From contig CM049319.1 in NCBI GenBank assembly GCA_026874595.1, positions 2,531,601 through 2,595,600 on the forward strand: a DNA stretch of 64,000 nt. The letters are read 5' to 3'. The notes below the pieces were generated by a model that was not told the DNA's origin, ran no database searches, and was given only the letters and a program-made list of their open reading frames with translations. The translations under genes and the position numbers were made by a program. The DNA is from Sipunculus nudus (lineage: Eukaryota; Annelida; Sipuncula; Golfingiida; Sipunculidae). Below are positions 10,581 to 28,391 of this stretch, in pieces (the first letter of the stretch is position 1; each line of letters opens with the position of its first letter).

Positions 10581-10809
10581 TTTCTGATTTTAAACAGCTA
10601 CAGTAAATGTTTCCTTATAAACTGATCTTTCATGCTTACCACTGATAAAAAAATTAAGAGTATACAGCTGTTATTACTTCTGACAACCATCAAATTATTC
10701 TTAAGTATGAGATGTATCTAATGGAATATAGCTGGACTGTGTGTGTCAGCATTCTGAGATTAAATAAGAGAGAAGTAAATTAAACTAGATATTTCATTGC
10801 ACCGCAGGT

Positions 10810-11410
10810 GCCATAGTATCCTCCAGACAATTAATCCCCCCCCCTTTTAAGAATAGGCCCCCCATCTTCAGTAACAATTAATATCAGATAACACTCATAG
10901 AAAAGGTCACTCTCATAGAAAAGGTCATGACCCCAATTTAAATATACATCACTCCCTAACCCATGTATATGCATAATATGAAAGAAATCTTTCCATTAGA
11001 TTTTGACTTATAATGCTCACAGTACTGTAAAGTGGCAATGATGGGGTATTAAACGGCATGAAAACAAGTAAAAGAATAACAGGCGGCGTTACCGGTACAT
11101 GACACTACTATCTAAGATCTTCGGTCAAGTTGATTTTTGGACCAATCCATGCATCCCTTATTGAGATATTAGTGGTTTTGTGTGATTTTCACCATATATG
11201 GCAATGTTCAAGGTCAAGGCCACTCTCATAGGAAAGATCATGACCTTATTTTAAATAGGCGTCGTCCTCTCACCCATATCTATACATATACCAAGTTTGG
11301 TAAAGATCCGTAAAATATTTTTTGAGTTATCGCGCCAACAACATTTATATGCGGCGGCGGCGGCGGGACTGGTATGTAAACATAGTATCCCCCGACTTTG
11401 TCTAGGGATA
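10810..11410. repeat. Interspersed repeat with two TCTCATAG...GGTCATGACC modules
   Basis: Two modules, about 10905-10990 and 11222-11300, share ACTCTCATAG(A/G)AAAG(G/A)TCATGACC, a following TTTAAATA and CACCCATAT/ACCCATGTAT. A (GGC)n tract at about 11351-11366 precedes AACATAGTATCCCCCGACTTTGTC. The unit resembles a repeat I know from bivalve genomes. The type is not assigned. Confidence 0.6.
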
Positions 11411-12394
11411 TAAATTAAATCATTGTTTTAAATTTAATATATGTCATGTTTAGTATGGTCTTCATACCTTTATTAAAGACCATGGTGAAGTGCTCACTAT
11501 AACAGCTCTTAGCTATACTTATTTGTGTAATTTGTATTTAAAAAATGAAAATGAGCATGCAGGTAAGTGAGCCAGGTATTATTCACCTGCCAGTCACCTT
11601 TAAACAAATCGCCTCATTAGTTTATGAGCATAGTTATGATTAAACCTGGTCATGATTATTTATCCATACATATAACCATAAACAAATACCTTTGTACAAC
11701 ATCTTTACCACATTAGTGATTATATGCTCAGCAGCCTACATGGCTTAAATGCATATAACAACATATCATACCTTAAAGGATCAGTTTTTACATTTTAATG
11801 GATAAAATAAACAACTGCGGCCCTTTGTCTTTCATTTACATGCATCTATACTGAATATAAAACAAAAATCAAACATAAAGGGATCAATTTCTGTCATGTA
11901 TGCCCAGAGCCACTAGCTGGAGGACAGTATTTGCTTAATTCGTGTATTTCACAAACACACGCAGCATATTGTTTGAACAAGCAGTCTGTGGCACCAGAAC
12001 ACCTTATGCTCAGGCTTTGTAGGATATGTAAAGCTATATCCAGCTGGTGACAGACCAGATGCAGCCCATGCAGTGGTTGTTATTAGGACACAGGTAATCA
12101 TGCTGGTGGTCTAACCTGGGCCATGTTACGTAATATGTGAGACTGACCACAAGTATAGACTAAGAATGCAGAACAGTCTTCACATACAACACTATGGACA
12201 GGTACATTTGTACAACATCATGTCCAGTGGTAACTGCAAATACGAATCTGTCTGAAAATCAGAGAATTTAGATTTCAACAGTTCAAAACTTTTATATAGA
12301 GTAAGCTCTCTCCTGAAAATGGTATAATCAAAGCAATTTAACAGACCTGGGCATTACATTTTGGTAATTAATTTGTCATTACACTGCCTTTTTC
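11411..12394. other. No recognisable gene
   Basis: AT-rich, apparently unique sequence between the interspersed repeat and the LINE fragment. Confidence 0.4.
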
Positions 12395-13866
12395 TTTTCT
12401 CTTATAAATAGGTGTAATCTTGGCCTTTTTCCAATCAGACGGCAGTTGTCCGGATGAAAGGGATTTATTAAACAGGTATGCGAGACTAGGTGCAATCGAT
12501 TAAGGCGAGTATCCATATTAATTAAATCTAATCTAGAACTATTTTTCAATTCAATAATTTCATTAAAAACTTCAGTTGCGTGGATTTCCCTTAAAGAAAA
12601 GCGATCATTTGTTAGAGAAGTAGGCGTATCACTCAGATACTCAGATGAATCTGGAAATCGTTTTGCTAAAATTCGCCCATTTGGCTAAAATACTGATTAA
12701 ACTTATTTGGTGTAATTTCGTTTGTAGACGGTCGATTGTTCAATTTGTTTGGTAAAATAAATTTCAGTGCTTTCCACATTTCACTTGTATTACCTTTATA
12801 GTAATACCTATTATCAATAGTTTATGAATATCATTTCTTTTCGCATACCTTATTTTTGTGCTAATGAAATTTCGTAATGCCCTGTATTTATATAAAAGAG
12901 ACTGGGATTTATTTTTACATGCATGTTTATGCGTTTTATTTCTATGTCTAATAAGTTTTAAGATATCACTTGACATCCATAGACGCTTTTTATCTGAGAT
13001 CTTTATAACTCTTATAGGTGCATGTTTTTGACTTATTCTAAGAAATTCCATATATTCCATAATTTATCCAAATCATTAATGCTTAACGTTCTTATAGAGT
13101 TATGTGCTGGTGATAAAAACAAATCTCGACGAAAGGACAGTATGTCAAACTTCATGTAATATATTTTTATGGTATTACCCGGTTGTGCAGGGGTTTTGAA
13201 ATTGTGAACGGTGAACGGCATAAAGTGATCAATTATTGTTACAGGTTCACCTCCAGTGGTCGAGTGGTATTCTGGAACATTCGATAAAATCAGGTCAATG
13301 ATGTTAGAAGATGTTGGGGTTACCCTTGTTAGTTCTTGAACTAACTGATCTGATTGGAAGAGGTTATACAATTGCTCAGTTAAACACTAGATTTTGATGA
13401 ATTATTCGATATATCAAGGTTGAAATCACCAGAAATTAATAGTGGAAAATCATAAGATAATGAAATAATTATACAGGATATCAGGTTGTTAATAAAGTTT
13501 GAAGAAGTTGAAGGTGAACGATAAACATATGAAATTATGACGTTTCTATTGTAACGTTTAACCTTGACATAAATAGCCTCTATATTTTCTGCAACGTTGT
13601 CCAAGAGGACGGGAAAAAAAGAGTTACAAACAAATAGCGCTACTCCTCCTCCATGTCTATTGCGATCATGACGAAAAAGTGCATATCCAGGCATGTTTAT
13701 ACTATTATCATTAACTGAGCAATCTAACCATGTCATGTCCCATTTAACGATAAAATATGTATTTCAGAGTTTAGGAATAAATCCAAAATTTCATAAAATT
13801 TGTTAATTAAGCTTCTTACGTTTAGATGAACTAATTTGATCCCTTTCATTTTCTTCATTTATTTCA
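12395..13866 (-). pseudogene. Non-LTR retrotransposon ORF2 remnant: endonuclease to start of reverse transcriptase
   Basis: Read on the minus strand, a methionine near 13849-13866 starts KLVHLNVRSLINK, the typical start of an APE-type LINE endonuclease. It is followed by TWLD, GYALFRHDRNRHGGGVAL, YVYRSPS and SGDFNLD (13380-13736), and then by PTSSNIIDLILSN and a degenerate DHFMPF block (13033-13371). A basic linker follows (12764-13060). The last recognisable piece is GQLPSDWKKAKITPIYK at about 12398-12453, the N-terminal reverse-transcriptase motif. Homology stops there, so the YADD catalytic region and the 3' end are missing. In-frame stops and several frameshifts (for example near 13737 and 13372) show it is dead. 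The endonuclease and ORF1 types suggest the CR1/L2 group. Losing the 3' part rather than the 5' part is not what incomplete reverse transcription produces. Confidence 0.88.
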
Positions 13867-14112
13867 ATAAGTTATAATATTCTGACTCAGATGATGCATT
13901 ATAAGATGTAAAAGAATAAGAGAGAGATTTGCTTTCAAAAACAAGAGTTTTATCATTTGGTATAGACGCCTCATAAGAAAATAGGCATCAGGGCTCAAAA
14001 TGGGTATCAGCTGATATAGGTGAATCAGAGAAACTTTTGTTTAAAGACACATCCTGATTTCCCCCTCTGTAGATATGTGACAGCTAGGTGTAACTAACTG
14101 TCGACCCCTAGC

Positions 14113-14540
14113 TCAACTGTATTGCCTGCTCCCTTGTAACATGTGTGTAATTATTAATTCACTAACAAGGTGATCAACAAAAGGGATTATTCCTGAATAT
14201 GAAAAGTGGATTCCATCTTTGCTGAAATTATTTCTAGACAGGTCAGGCCAGCATTGAATAAAGGATACGTTCTCTAATTTTGAGCACTCTGTTTCTAAAC
14301 TAGCATTAATGTCCTTAATTCTGTTATTCATTTCTACCTTATGGACACCAAACTGGTAAGGAATAGCTGACACAATAATGTGATAGTTGCATTGAGAATA
14401 GTCCACTTGTGGTCGCTCCGGTTATTCACTAAACGTTGTATGACTTTCAAAACATCTGGCAACATACTACCAGCATAAATAATCACACAAATACTTATCC
14501 CACATCAATTCGGTTCAGACCCAAATACACACCTTGCTAA
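14113..14540 (-). pseudogene. LINE ORF1 remnant with SGNH/GDSL esterase-like domain
   Basis: On the minus strand a frame from about 14530 reads CVIIYAGS, shifts frame near 14405, and continues as YHIIVSAIPYQFGVHKVEMN, then ending in KDGIHFSYSGI. The DGIHFS segment matches the Asp-x-x-His catalytic block of SGNH hydrolases, and the earlier G-S segment sits where the Gly-x-Asn block would be. Esterase domains of this kind are known in ORF1 of CR1-like non-LTR elements. It lies just upstream of the endonuclease remnant on the same strand, so both belong to one element. At least one frameshift and the lack of an N-terminal part mark it as non-functional. Confidence 0.72.
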
Positions 14541-14544
14541 ACAC

Positions 14545-15465
14545 ATTAATTAACAGTAATGAATTCAGTTACTGAGGCTGGATGTACCTTGCAAAGTCCG
14601 ATGCTCTTCTGTCTGTTTAAATTATTGACTATATCATCGTGTGTAAAGAGAAATTATTCGTTCCATTCTATGTGCGAGTCCTTTCAACCTTTGTCTATCT
14701 GCACGTCGTGTGTACGTAGGTTCTGGGGGAACCAGTATGAATTAGGTTACAACCTCGTGAGCTGATCAAAGGAGGAGTCAGATTAGATACATCAGAGTAA
14801 ACTGTACCGACACCAAACGCATCGTCCGCTCACACCTGACAATACAGCTTCGCAACCTCTCTATGCCGCATTACGTGACCCAATAATCGCAACTACAGGA
14901 GTCAAATCCCATAGTATAACCATATCTATATCTTTCCGTCATATCATATGTTATATTATATCATATCACATACTTTACACGCTATGTTATTGCAATATAT
15001 AAAGGAATAAAAATTTAACCGTATGTATTATTAGAAAATAAACGTAATATTGATGCAAAAATCTACAAAGATGAATCTTATAAGCGTCAGGGCAAAATAT
15101 TCTACAGCTCTGTTAAAAAAAATTCTTGCTGGACTTAAATGTATTGGTACAAATCGAGACATTCTGATCAAAAGGCTGTAACAGTTTCGTAAATGCTGAA
15201 TACCTCAAATTATAAAGAAGCAATGCAGGATGGCTGTGTTTAGTCACGTGGATCGGTGTCATTTATCCAAAAGCAAACTGAATATATGATAACAAGAAAT
15301 TTGTTCAATAACAAGTTAAAAAGTCACGAGTAGGATAGTCTCATGATTTTTTTTCAAACGTATTAATATTTGGTGAAATTATGATCAGATGACTTCGAAA
15401 TAAAGCAGTCTGGACTGTATGACAAAACGCCCACTTCTTGAAAAGGTACAGGTAAAGATGGGGGT
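14545..15465. other. No recognisable gene
   Basis: AT-rich sequence with short open frames only, between the LINE and SINE copy 2. Confidence 0.4.
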
Positions 15466-15469
15466 TAAT

Positions 15470-15797
15470 AGTCTGATATCATCGACGATGTCAGGCTCGT
15501 CCGACTTAAAACTTTGCCTTCCTGGTCTTTCGGGCCTGTTCATTCTTGTAGCTTTTCTCGGCCTTCTGGGGAGCATACAACCCAAGCAGCCATATCAGGC
15601 GCTAGAGGGTTACTTCGGTCTTCATTTGCCTTCCTCCCATGACCAGTACCCATTCACTCCTGTGTCGAGAGAGCGCACCCTTGTGGTACAAACTTTGGCT
15701 AGGAGTCTTAGCGCAGAGGGCGGTCAGATTAAGACGCGAACCCTCAACCCAGCGGTCACAAGTCCAGCGCCCTTACCATTACGCCACCACGCTCCAC
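15470..15797 (-). mobile_element. tRNA-derived SINE, copy 2 (best preserved)
   Basis: On the minus strand the head begins GTGGAGCGTGGTGGCGTAA. It has a box-A-like TGGCGTAATGG (15776-15786) and box-B-like GGGTTCGCGTC (15733-15743). The body continues through GGTGCGCTCTCTCGAC, GGGTACTGGTCATGGGAGG and GAGAAAAGCTACAAGAA to GTCGGACGAGCCTGACATCG. The whole length is shared with copies at 117-433 and 33967-34248. The open frame across it on the plus strand is fortuitous. Confidence 0.82.
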
Positions 15798-15799
15798 AA

Positions 15800-17305
15800 T
15801 ATATGAAATTATAGTAATATATTGCACGGAAATGACACTCCAGTAAAGCCCGCATAAAAAGTTCAAATGGTAATAATTATTTTATCATCCCAGGCTCATA
15901 GAAACAGCTTATAAACAGAAGTCATATTATGTCATCCAAAGATAGTGCCAGCTCCATGAACGTATGTTCTATATTTAGATAAAAAATGAAGATTGGTTAC
16001 TTCCAGAAAGATAGTGAGAATACAGTTAGGACACGTACTATAAAGGAAGTAAACACAGCCGGAGTTCTCACCGGCTGCTTGCGCTGGGCGACTTAAAATA
16101 TGTCATTTACGCTTATAACATGATAACACGCAAAACACGAGGAACGGTGTTCTTCCACAGTACGTGGATTTTCCTAGCCAACATGAGAGCGACCTGAAGG
16201 CGGATGATATCAAGCATGAACTCCCATTTACAGACCTGGGGTCAATTCAGATGTGTCAATTACAATTAACTTCAGATTATAGAACTTTTTATGAAACGTC
16301 AATTCCGATATATTTCAATGCACTGAAGGAGAAAAATTCGCAATTCAAAAGGTTGCAGTCATTAGAATGCTTTTCATTGGTGGGTAACGTGTGTTATCAT
16401 AGGTGTTCTTACTTTTGCACACAACTTCTCGAAAGTATTGTTCAGAATTGGTAAAACTTGCACAAAATGAAAATTGCTTAATGAAATTCTATTTATATAT
16501 ATTTCAAATACTAGTTTCCATTAACATGAGGTTTACCATTCAATGTGGCAAGGCATAGCAGCAGGACTGGTTCACTAGTTTTACTGGGCAGTTGTGCCTT
16601 CAGATCAGGTAAACTGCCTAATATGGATAAAGGTTTATTTGGATTTCATATGAGTAGACAATTTTACCTAATACAGTTAATATATATGCAAATATTCATT
16701 TTTTTGGAGATGAAAAGTTCTCATATAATTATGAGGAGTGGGTGATCACAGAATATCCCCTAAAAAGAGGAAAGTCAATCAAAGACCAGCAGTCTATGGG
16801 ATGTTGCTAGTTCTATCCAGTGAAGTGGCCTAGGTAATCAGATCCACTGGTCACTACACAGATAACAGCTGGTCTGAACACATCAGAACAGTAGAGCAGC
16901 TCAAGGGACACAGGATGCTACAACAATAGCCATATCCTAGAAAGTCACTGGACTAGAACAAGTCAGTTCAGTATTATCTGATCACTTGCTTAATAGCCCA
17001 TAAGGAAATGGAGGTAATAGAAGGTAAACAAAATTACTCTAACCCTTAGCCTTCTATTATCATTACTGTTACAGCTCTATTTTATATCTATGATTATGAC
17101 TGTCACCAAGAAAAGCTTATTATTATATTAATATTATTTCATCTCCGATGTGATGCAAATACTGATACTGGTACAAACAATTCAGGAACATTGATTAAGA
17201 AGCATTTAAGCTGTTATCACGCTTCTTGTCTCATCCATGAGAGGCATTTGTGTTTGAATATAACCAAATACTGCAATTCAATAAGATCAGATCGGTGGAG
17301 CCTGT
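15800..17305. other. No recognisable gene
   Basis: Unique-looking AT-rich sequence with only short frames. Confidence 0.4.
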
Positions 17306-17309
17306 AAAC

Positions 17310-17410
17310 TTAAATTCCGATTCAATTCCAATTCATTTCATTTTCACCTTTTTCAGTTCAATTCCAATTCATTCAATTTTCCCGTCAATTCCAATTCAAT
17401 TCGGAATCGA
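17310..17410. repeat. AATTCCAATTC-rich degenerate repeat
   Basis: About eight variants of AATTCCAATTCA(T/A)TT in 100 bp. In a chance frame this reads as a repeated S-I-P-I-H peptide. It may be the decayed end of a DNA transposon. Confidence 0.6.
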
Positions 17411-18119
17411 CCCTAGGTCTGCCCATTTACCTCAGAATAAGTCATATTAAGAACATAATGGGAGACTGAGGTGTTTACTATTTGATTTAACCTAAAATAT
17501 CTAAAATTGGAATTAGAAAAACGGAGAAAAGAATGCTGGTATACGTCTAGAGAAATAATCTTTAGATATCATCGGTGGTAGTAAATAGAAAAAAACTAGG
17601 CCATGTAGTCAAAGCCAGTTCAGATACAGGACATCAAATAAAATTTCAATTATATTATGTCAAGTTATATTTAAGAGCGAACAAAGAACTACATATATTC
17701 TGATGTATTTATTTTTTGCTGACGTGGCCTAAAGCACTGTAAGTCTGAATATATACAGAATGTGAATGTATAGAGGATATAATTGACTGAATAATGAACC
17801 GCATAATTACCTTTTTTTGATGTCCCAGTTATTGTGTGTCGTGTGTTTAATTGCCCACACAATACATCTTTTTCTTACTAGAAGCATTTCGACAGCATAT
17901 TTTGAATTATATGTATATATTTTCTCTTGTGTCTCGATCGACATCTTAGCACTCCCTGCGAGTCTTCCATCTCTGTGATTTAAATTGTTTTATTCATATT
18001 AAGGGCTATTTGTGCGTGGTATCCGTATATTTGATTTAATGTACAAGAGACATGGATTAATTTACGCTTATATAAATCTAATGAACAATGATATAAATAC
18101 ATATACTAATGGTTATACT

Positions 18120-18673
18120 AAAGGAAAGGATATAAATAGAGGCCGTGTTTTAGAGCCGAGAGAGAGAGGTGAGAGAATATTCTAGCGGACATAGAAGCGT
18201 GTATGTCAGTTTGTGGGATCTATTCCGATAAGTGCGACAATTATAGATTTTCTTCAGATTTTCTTCTGGATTTGTGACGAATCTTATTTGGTCTTAAGTT
18301 TACTTTTAGGATTGTTACAAGAGCTTTACATTGGACTGTTATTCTCCGAGAGAATTTGTGTGAACTGTTCGTCCGGCTTATACATTTTAAAGGACTTGTC
18401 GGTACTGTGCACTTTGTTTTTTTACTGTGTGGTTGTATTGATTTGCTGTTATACTGCTGTTATACTGTGTCATTGAATTTAGTGTATTGTAATGTTAGAG
18501 TTGTTTTAAGAATAAATTACAGTTATTTGTTAACAAAAAAACACTGACTTATTTATTCATTCCCCTAGATATTTCACGCTGCCTAGTGTAACAGAATCTG
18601 ACTTTTTATCTTCTTGACATGATTTATGTTCATCACGCATACGTGATCTGTTGATATTAGGTTCCGTAAAACA
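18120..18673 (+). mobile_element. LTR of a Ty3/gypsy-like element, copy with divergent U3
   Basis: From a TATA box (TATAAATA, 18132-18139) to TTAGGTTCCGTAAAACA at 18673, this is the reverse complement of the LTRs at 30509-31364 and 37018-37880. Shared landmarks are GTTTTAGAGCCGAGAGAGAG, ATTCCGATAAGTGCG, AGAATAAATTA (polyadenylation signal) and TTCATTCCCCTAGA. Upstream of the TATA box the sequence no longer matches the other LTRs, so the 5' boundary is uncertain; a full-length LTR would begin near 17815. No internal coding region adjoins it. Confidence 0.82.
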
Positions 18674-18679
18674 AGCACC

Positions 18680-25705
<7,026 letters not shown>

Positions 25706-25707
25706 GA

Positions 25708-25710
<3 letters not shown>

Positions 25711-25766
<56 letters not shown>

Positions 25767-25807
25767 GGAGAGAGAGAGAGAAAGAGACAGAGGGAGAGAG
25801 AGAGAGG
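25711..25807. repeat. (AG)n microsatellite, interrupted
   Basis: About 27 perfect AG units, then GACGG, AAAG and GACAG interruptions within further AG units. Confidence 0.96.
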
Positions 25808-27107
25808 GTTTGATTTTATTTGCTCCAGTCACCACCTCGGCGCCAACAGAAGTGACCAGTAAATGATTAAACTTGGCTAGTAGGGCTTGGTCGGTCATTC
25901 ATTATAGCTATGTCGTTCCACATGTTTTTTACGTGAAACAGTTACCGCAAACTACCGAAATATCTGTCATTTAACGGTTATATTTGTCATATAATAACAG
26001 TTGACTCGCCTATCACCTTCAATTTAAAGTACAACAGATAAATATAAATAATCAAGAAGCATTTAAATTTTAATATTATTTTTTGCAAATGTGAAGCAAT
26101 TATATATCTGTGTAATTGCAATAAGTGTTAGCCTTAGTATCTGATTACGAGCAACAACACCTTTTTCTCCTGTTTATCTACTGTATGAAAACACAATGTG
26201 GTTGACATTTTTTTCATTTTTTTTATAAATATCATTTATAAGATTTAATCTTTTTTTTTTAATATTCTATAACCTGATATTATTGTAAATTGGCTGCTAT
26301 GCGTGTTTTAGGTTTCGTTTACTCTGTCAGGTTATTTATTAGGTTGTTAGTTATGAAGAAACCATAACCATGCATGGAAGCATTTTTAAAGGTTAGTCTT
26401 TGATGTCTGTAGCAGAAAATATAAATATAGGGGGCTTGGAAACAGACGATACAAGACGAGTAAAACGAAGACATTCACCATATAATGTAATGTGATTCTT
26501 CATTTTCGATAACAATCCTGAAAGTTTTAACAAATTCAAAATATCAAGGAGTGATTTTTCAAAGAAATTTTATAAGCAGCCTTTTTAAAAAGTTTGAAAT
26601 TCCTTCCGATTCGCAAATAAAGGGGAGTGTCGTATACGTTTATAAATCATGACGTCACAGGCCATGATTAAGTGGGTTGTCTCGCCCACCGAACTGCGGC
26701 GACGAAATAGTTCTACCGGGCGCTAAATTCAGACCCAATGTTCCATTTCGTTTTTTATCTGTGCGTGTAAGTGAAACAAAAGATAAAATAAACCGGACAC
26801 GCATACCCCCCGAGGAAGCGGGCTTGCGTGATCTCAAGCGAGTCTACAATGTATAAATAATGTAGGTGTGAGGAACTGAACGTAAGTGTACACCCTGGTT
26901 GGATCCACGGCTATACATAATAGATGTGGAACCGTCCAACAAATTCACTCCAAATGCAGATTTTTTTATTGGCATGCAAACGTGCTCAGTAAAGCCTTGG
27001 AAATTGTCTGCGGTATCATTACAATATATGAATGGAATGAAGCTGCATAAGATGTTACATCATACACAGGGGTCAGGAGGGGAGCATTAGGGCACAATAT
27101 GTGCACA
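25808..27107. other. No recognisable gene
   Basis: AT-rich sequence with poly-T patches. A single TGACGTCA occurs at about 26651-26658, and a more GC-balanced block follows (26650-26840) without a convincing exon. Confidence 0.4.
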
Positions 27108-27209
27108 TTTGATGGCAAACCTATACGCTGATGTTCCCTATGGGATAAATAAATAAAGCCTATCAGATTTTAAAAAAAGATAACAAAAATATAGTGAAAC
27201 AGATTATTT
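27108..27209. repeat. Direct repeat left of LINE fragment
   Basis: About 100 bp from TTTGATGG(C/G)AAA to GTGAAACAGATTATTT, repeated at 28297-28391 immediately after the LINE tail. The copies differ by point changes and small indels. Confidence 0.85.
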
Positions 27210-28296
27210 CCAGATGTCAATGGTGCTAAGTCAAAACTAGCAATTTTGCAGTGGGGTGTTTCTCAGGGGTCTGTATTGGACCCCATATTGTTCAGTCTCT
27301 ATGTAGCACCCATTGGTGATAACTGTGCTAAACATCAGGTTAATATGGAAGGATATGCAGATGATCATCAGATTTATATTTGTTTTTGTCCTAAAATTCC
27401 AAATGACCAAGCTGCACATACATTCCAGTACCAATGTTGTCTCGCTGACATACGTAGCTGGCAACAAACATGTTGTAGTTAAACGATGATAAAACTGAAT
27501 TCATTGCCTTTTGAACCCGTCATAGTCTGTCAATCATTCACACATCGTTATAGTTGTCACTGAGGATGAACAAATTGTCTCAAGTGATTCTGTCCGTACT
27601 CTAGGCTTCCACTTTGACCAGTTGTTTAACAACAATGTTCATGGTAGTAAGATACACAGCAGTGCTTATTTTGAACTTGAAAAAAATATCATCAATACGG
27701 AAGAACATTGATTTACCAACAGCAAAATCTTTGTTCAAGCATTGGCTATGTCGAAACTGGACTACTGTAACCCGCTGCTTCTGGGAATAACTCGGTCTGA
27801 GCTTAACTGGTTACAGAAAATACAAAATATGACATGCAGGGTCATATACTGTCTCAGGAAGTACGGCAGAAGAAGTGGACATATTAAACATTTACAGTGG
27901 CAAAAATTAATGAGAGAATTCAGTTTAAAGTATTAATCTTTCTGTTTCAATGTGTTAAAGGATCTGCTCCGGTGTATCTAAAAGGAGCTTCCAGTTCTGG
28001 GTAGTAAATTAACCGTAGCATCAAACAGTTCTATCAGAATTGCAGGCCCTAGACTTTGGAATGCTCTCCCACAGAGACTAAAGAACCTTGAAAACATAAC
28101 AGAATTATAAAAGCAGTTGAAAACGTATTTATTTCCAAAATCATACAATTAATGTGTGACATTTTTAAATGATATAGCATGTGTGATGTTCTTAATATTC
28201 TTGGTATGTCTTTTAATTATTTTAATAATTTTATAATGAATCATACAATTTGTAAAGCGCCTTGTTTAAGCTGCGCTTTATAAATAAATATTTGTA
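27210..28296 (+). pseudogene. 5'-truncated non-LTR retrotransposon (reverse transcriptase C-terminal half plus tail)
   Basis: On the plus strand a frame at about 27240-27480 reads GVSQGSVLDPILFSLYVAPI and then GYADDHQIY (YADD at 27353-27364), the palm-domain catalytic motif. After a stop near 27481 the next parts are DDKTEF, LDYCNPLLLGI with LNWLQKIQN (27742-27936), and PRLWNALPQRLKN near 28050, the usual C-terminal region of CR1/L2-type elements. The 3' tail includes AAAGCG...CGCTTT (28254-28279), a small hairpin, followed by ATAAATAAATAT. Stops and frameshifts make it inactive. The endonuclease and ORF1 are absent, which is ordinary 5' truncation. It is bracketed by an unusually long direct repeat. 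Confidence 0.9.
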
Positions 28297-28391
28297 TTTG
28301 ATGGGAAATCTATAGGCTGATGTTCCCTCTATGGGATAAACAACGCCTATCAGATATTAAAGATAACAAAATATTGTGAAACAGATTATTT
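28297..28391. repeat. Direct repeat right of LINE fragment
   Basis: Partner of 27108-27209. It begins right where the LINE's ATAAATA-type tail ends. Confidence 0.85.

Noticed and set aside
15419-15814. 131-codon plus-strand open frame
   Set aside because: It covers SINE copy 2 almost exactly and is not conserved as a frame in copies 1 and 3.
18213-18476. 87-codon frame with hydrophobic stretches resembling a small membrane protein
   Set aside because: It lies wholly inside the LTR (U3/R region); other LTR copies do not keep the frame.
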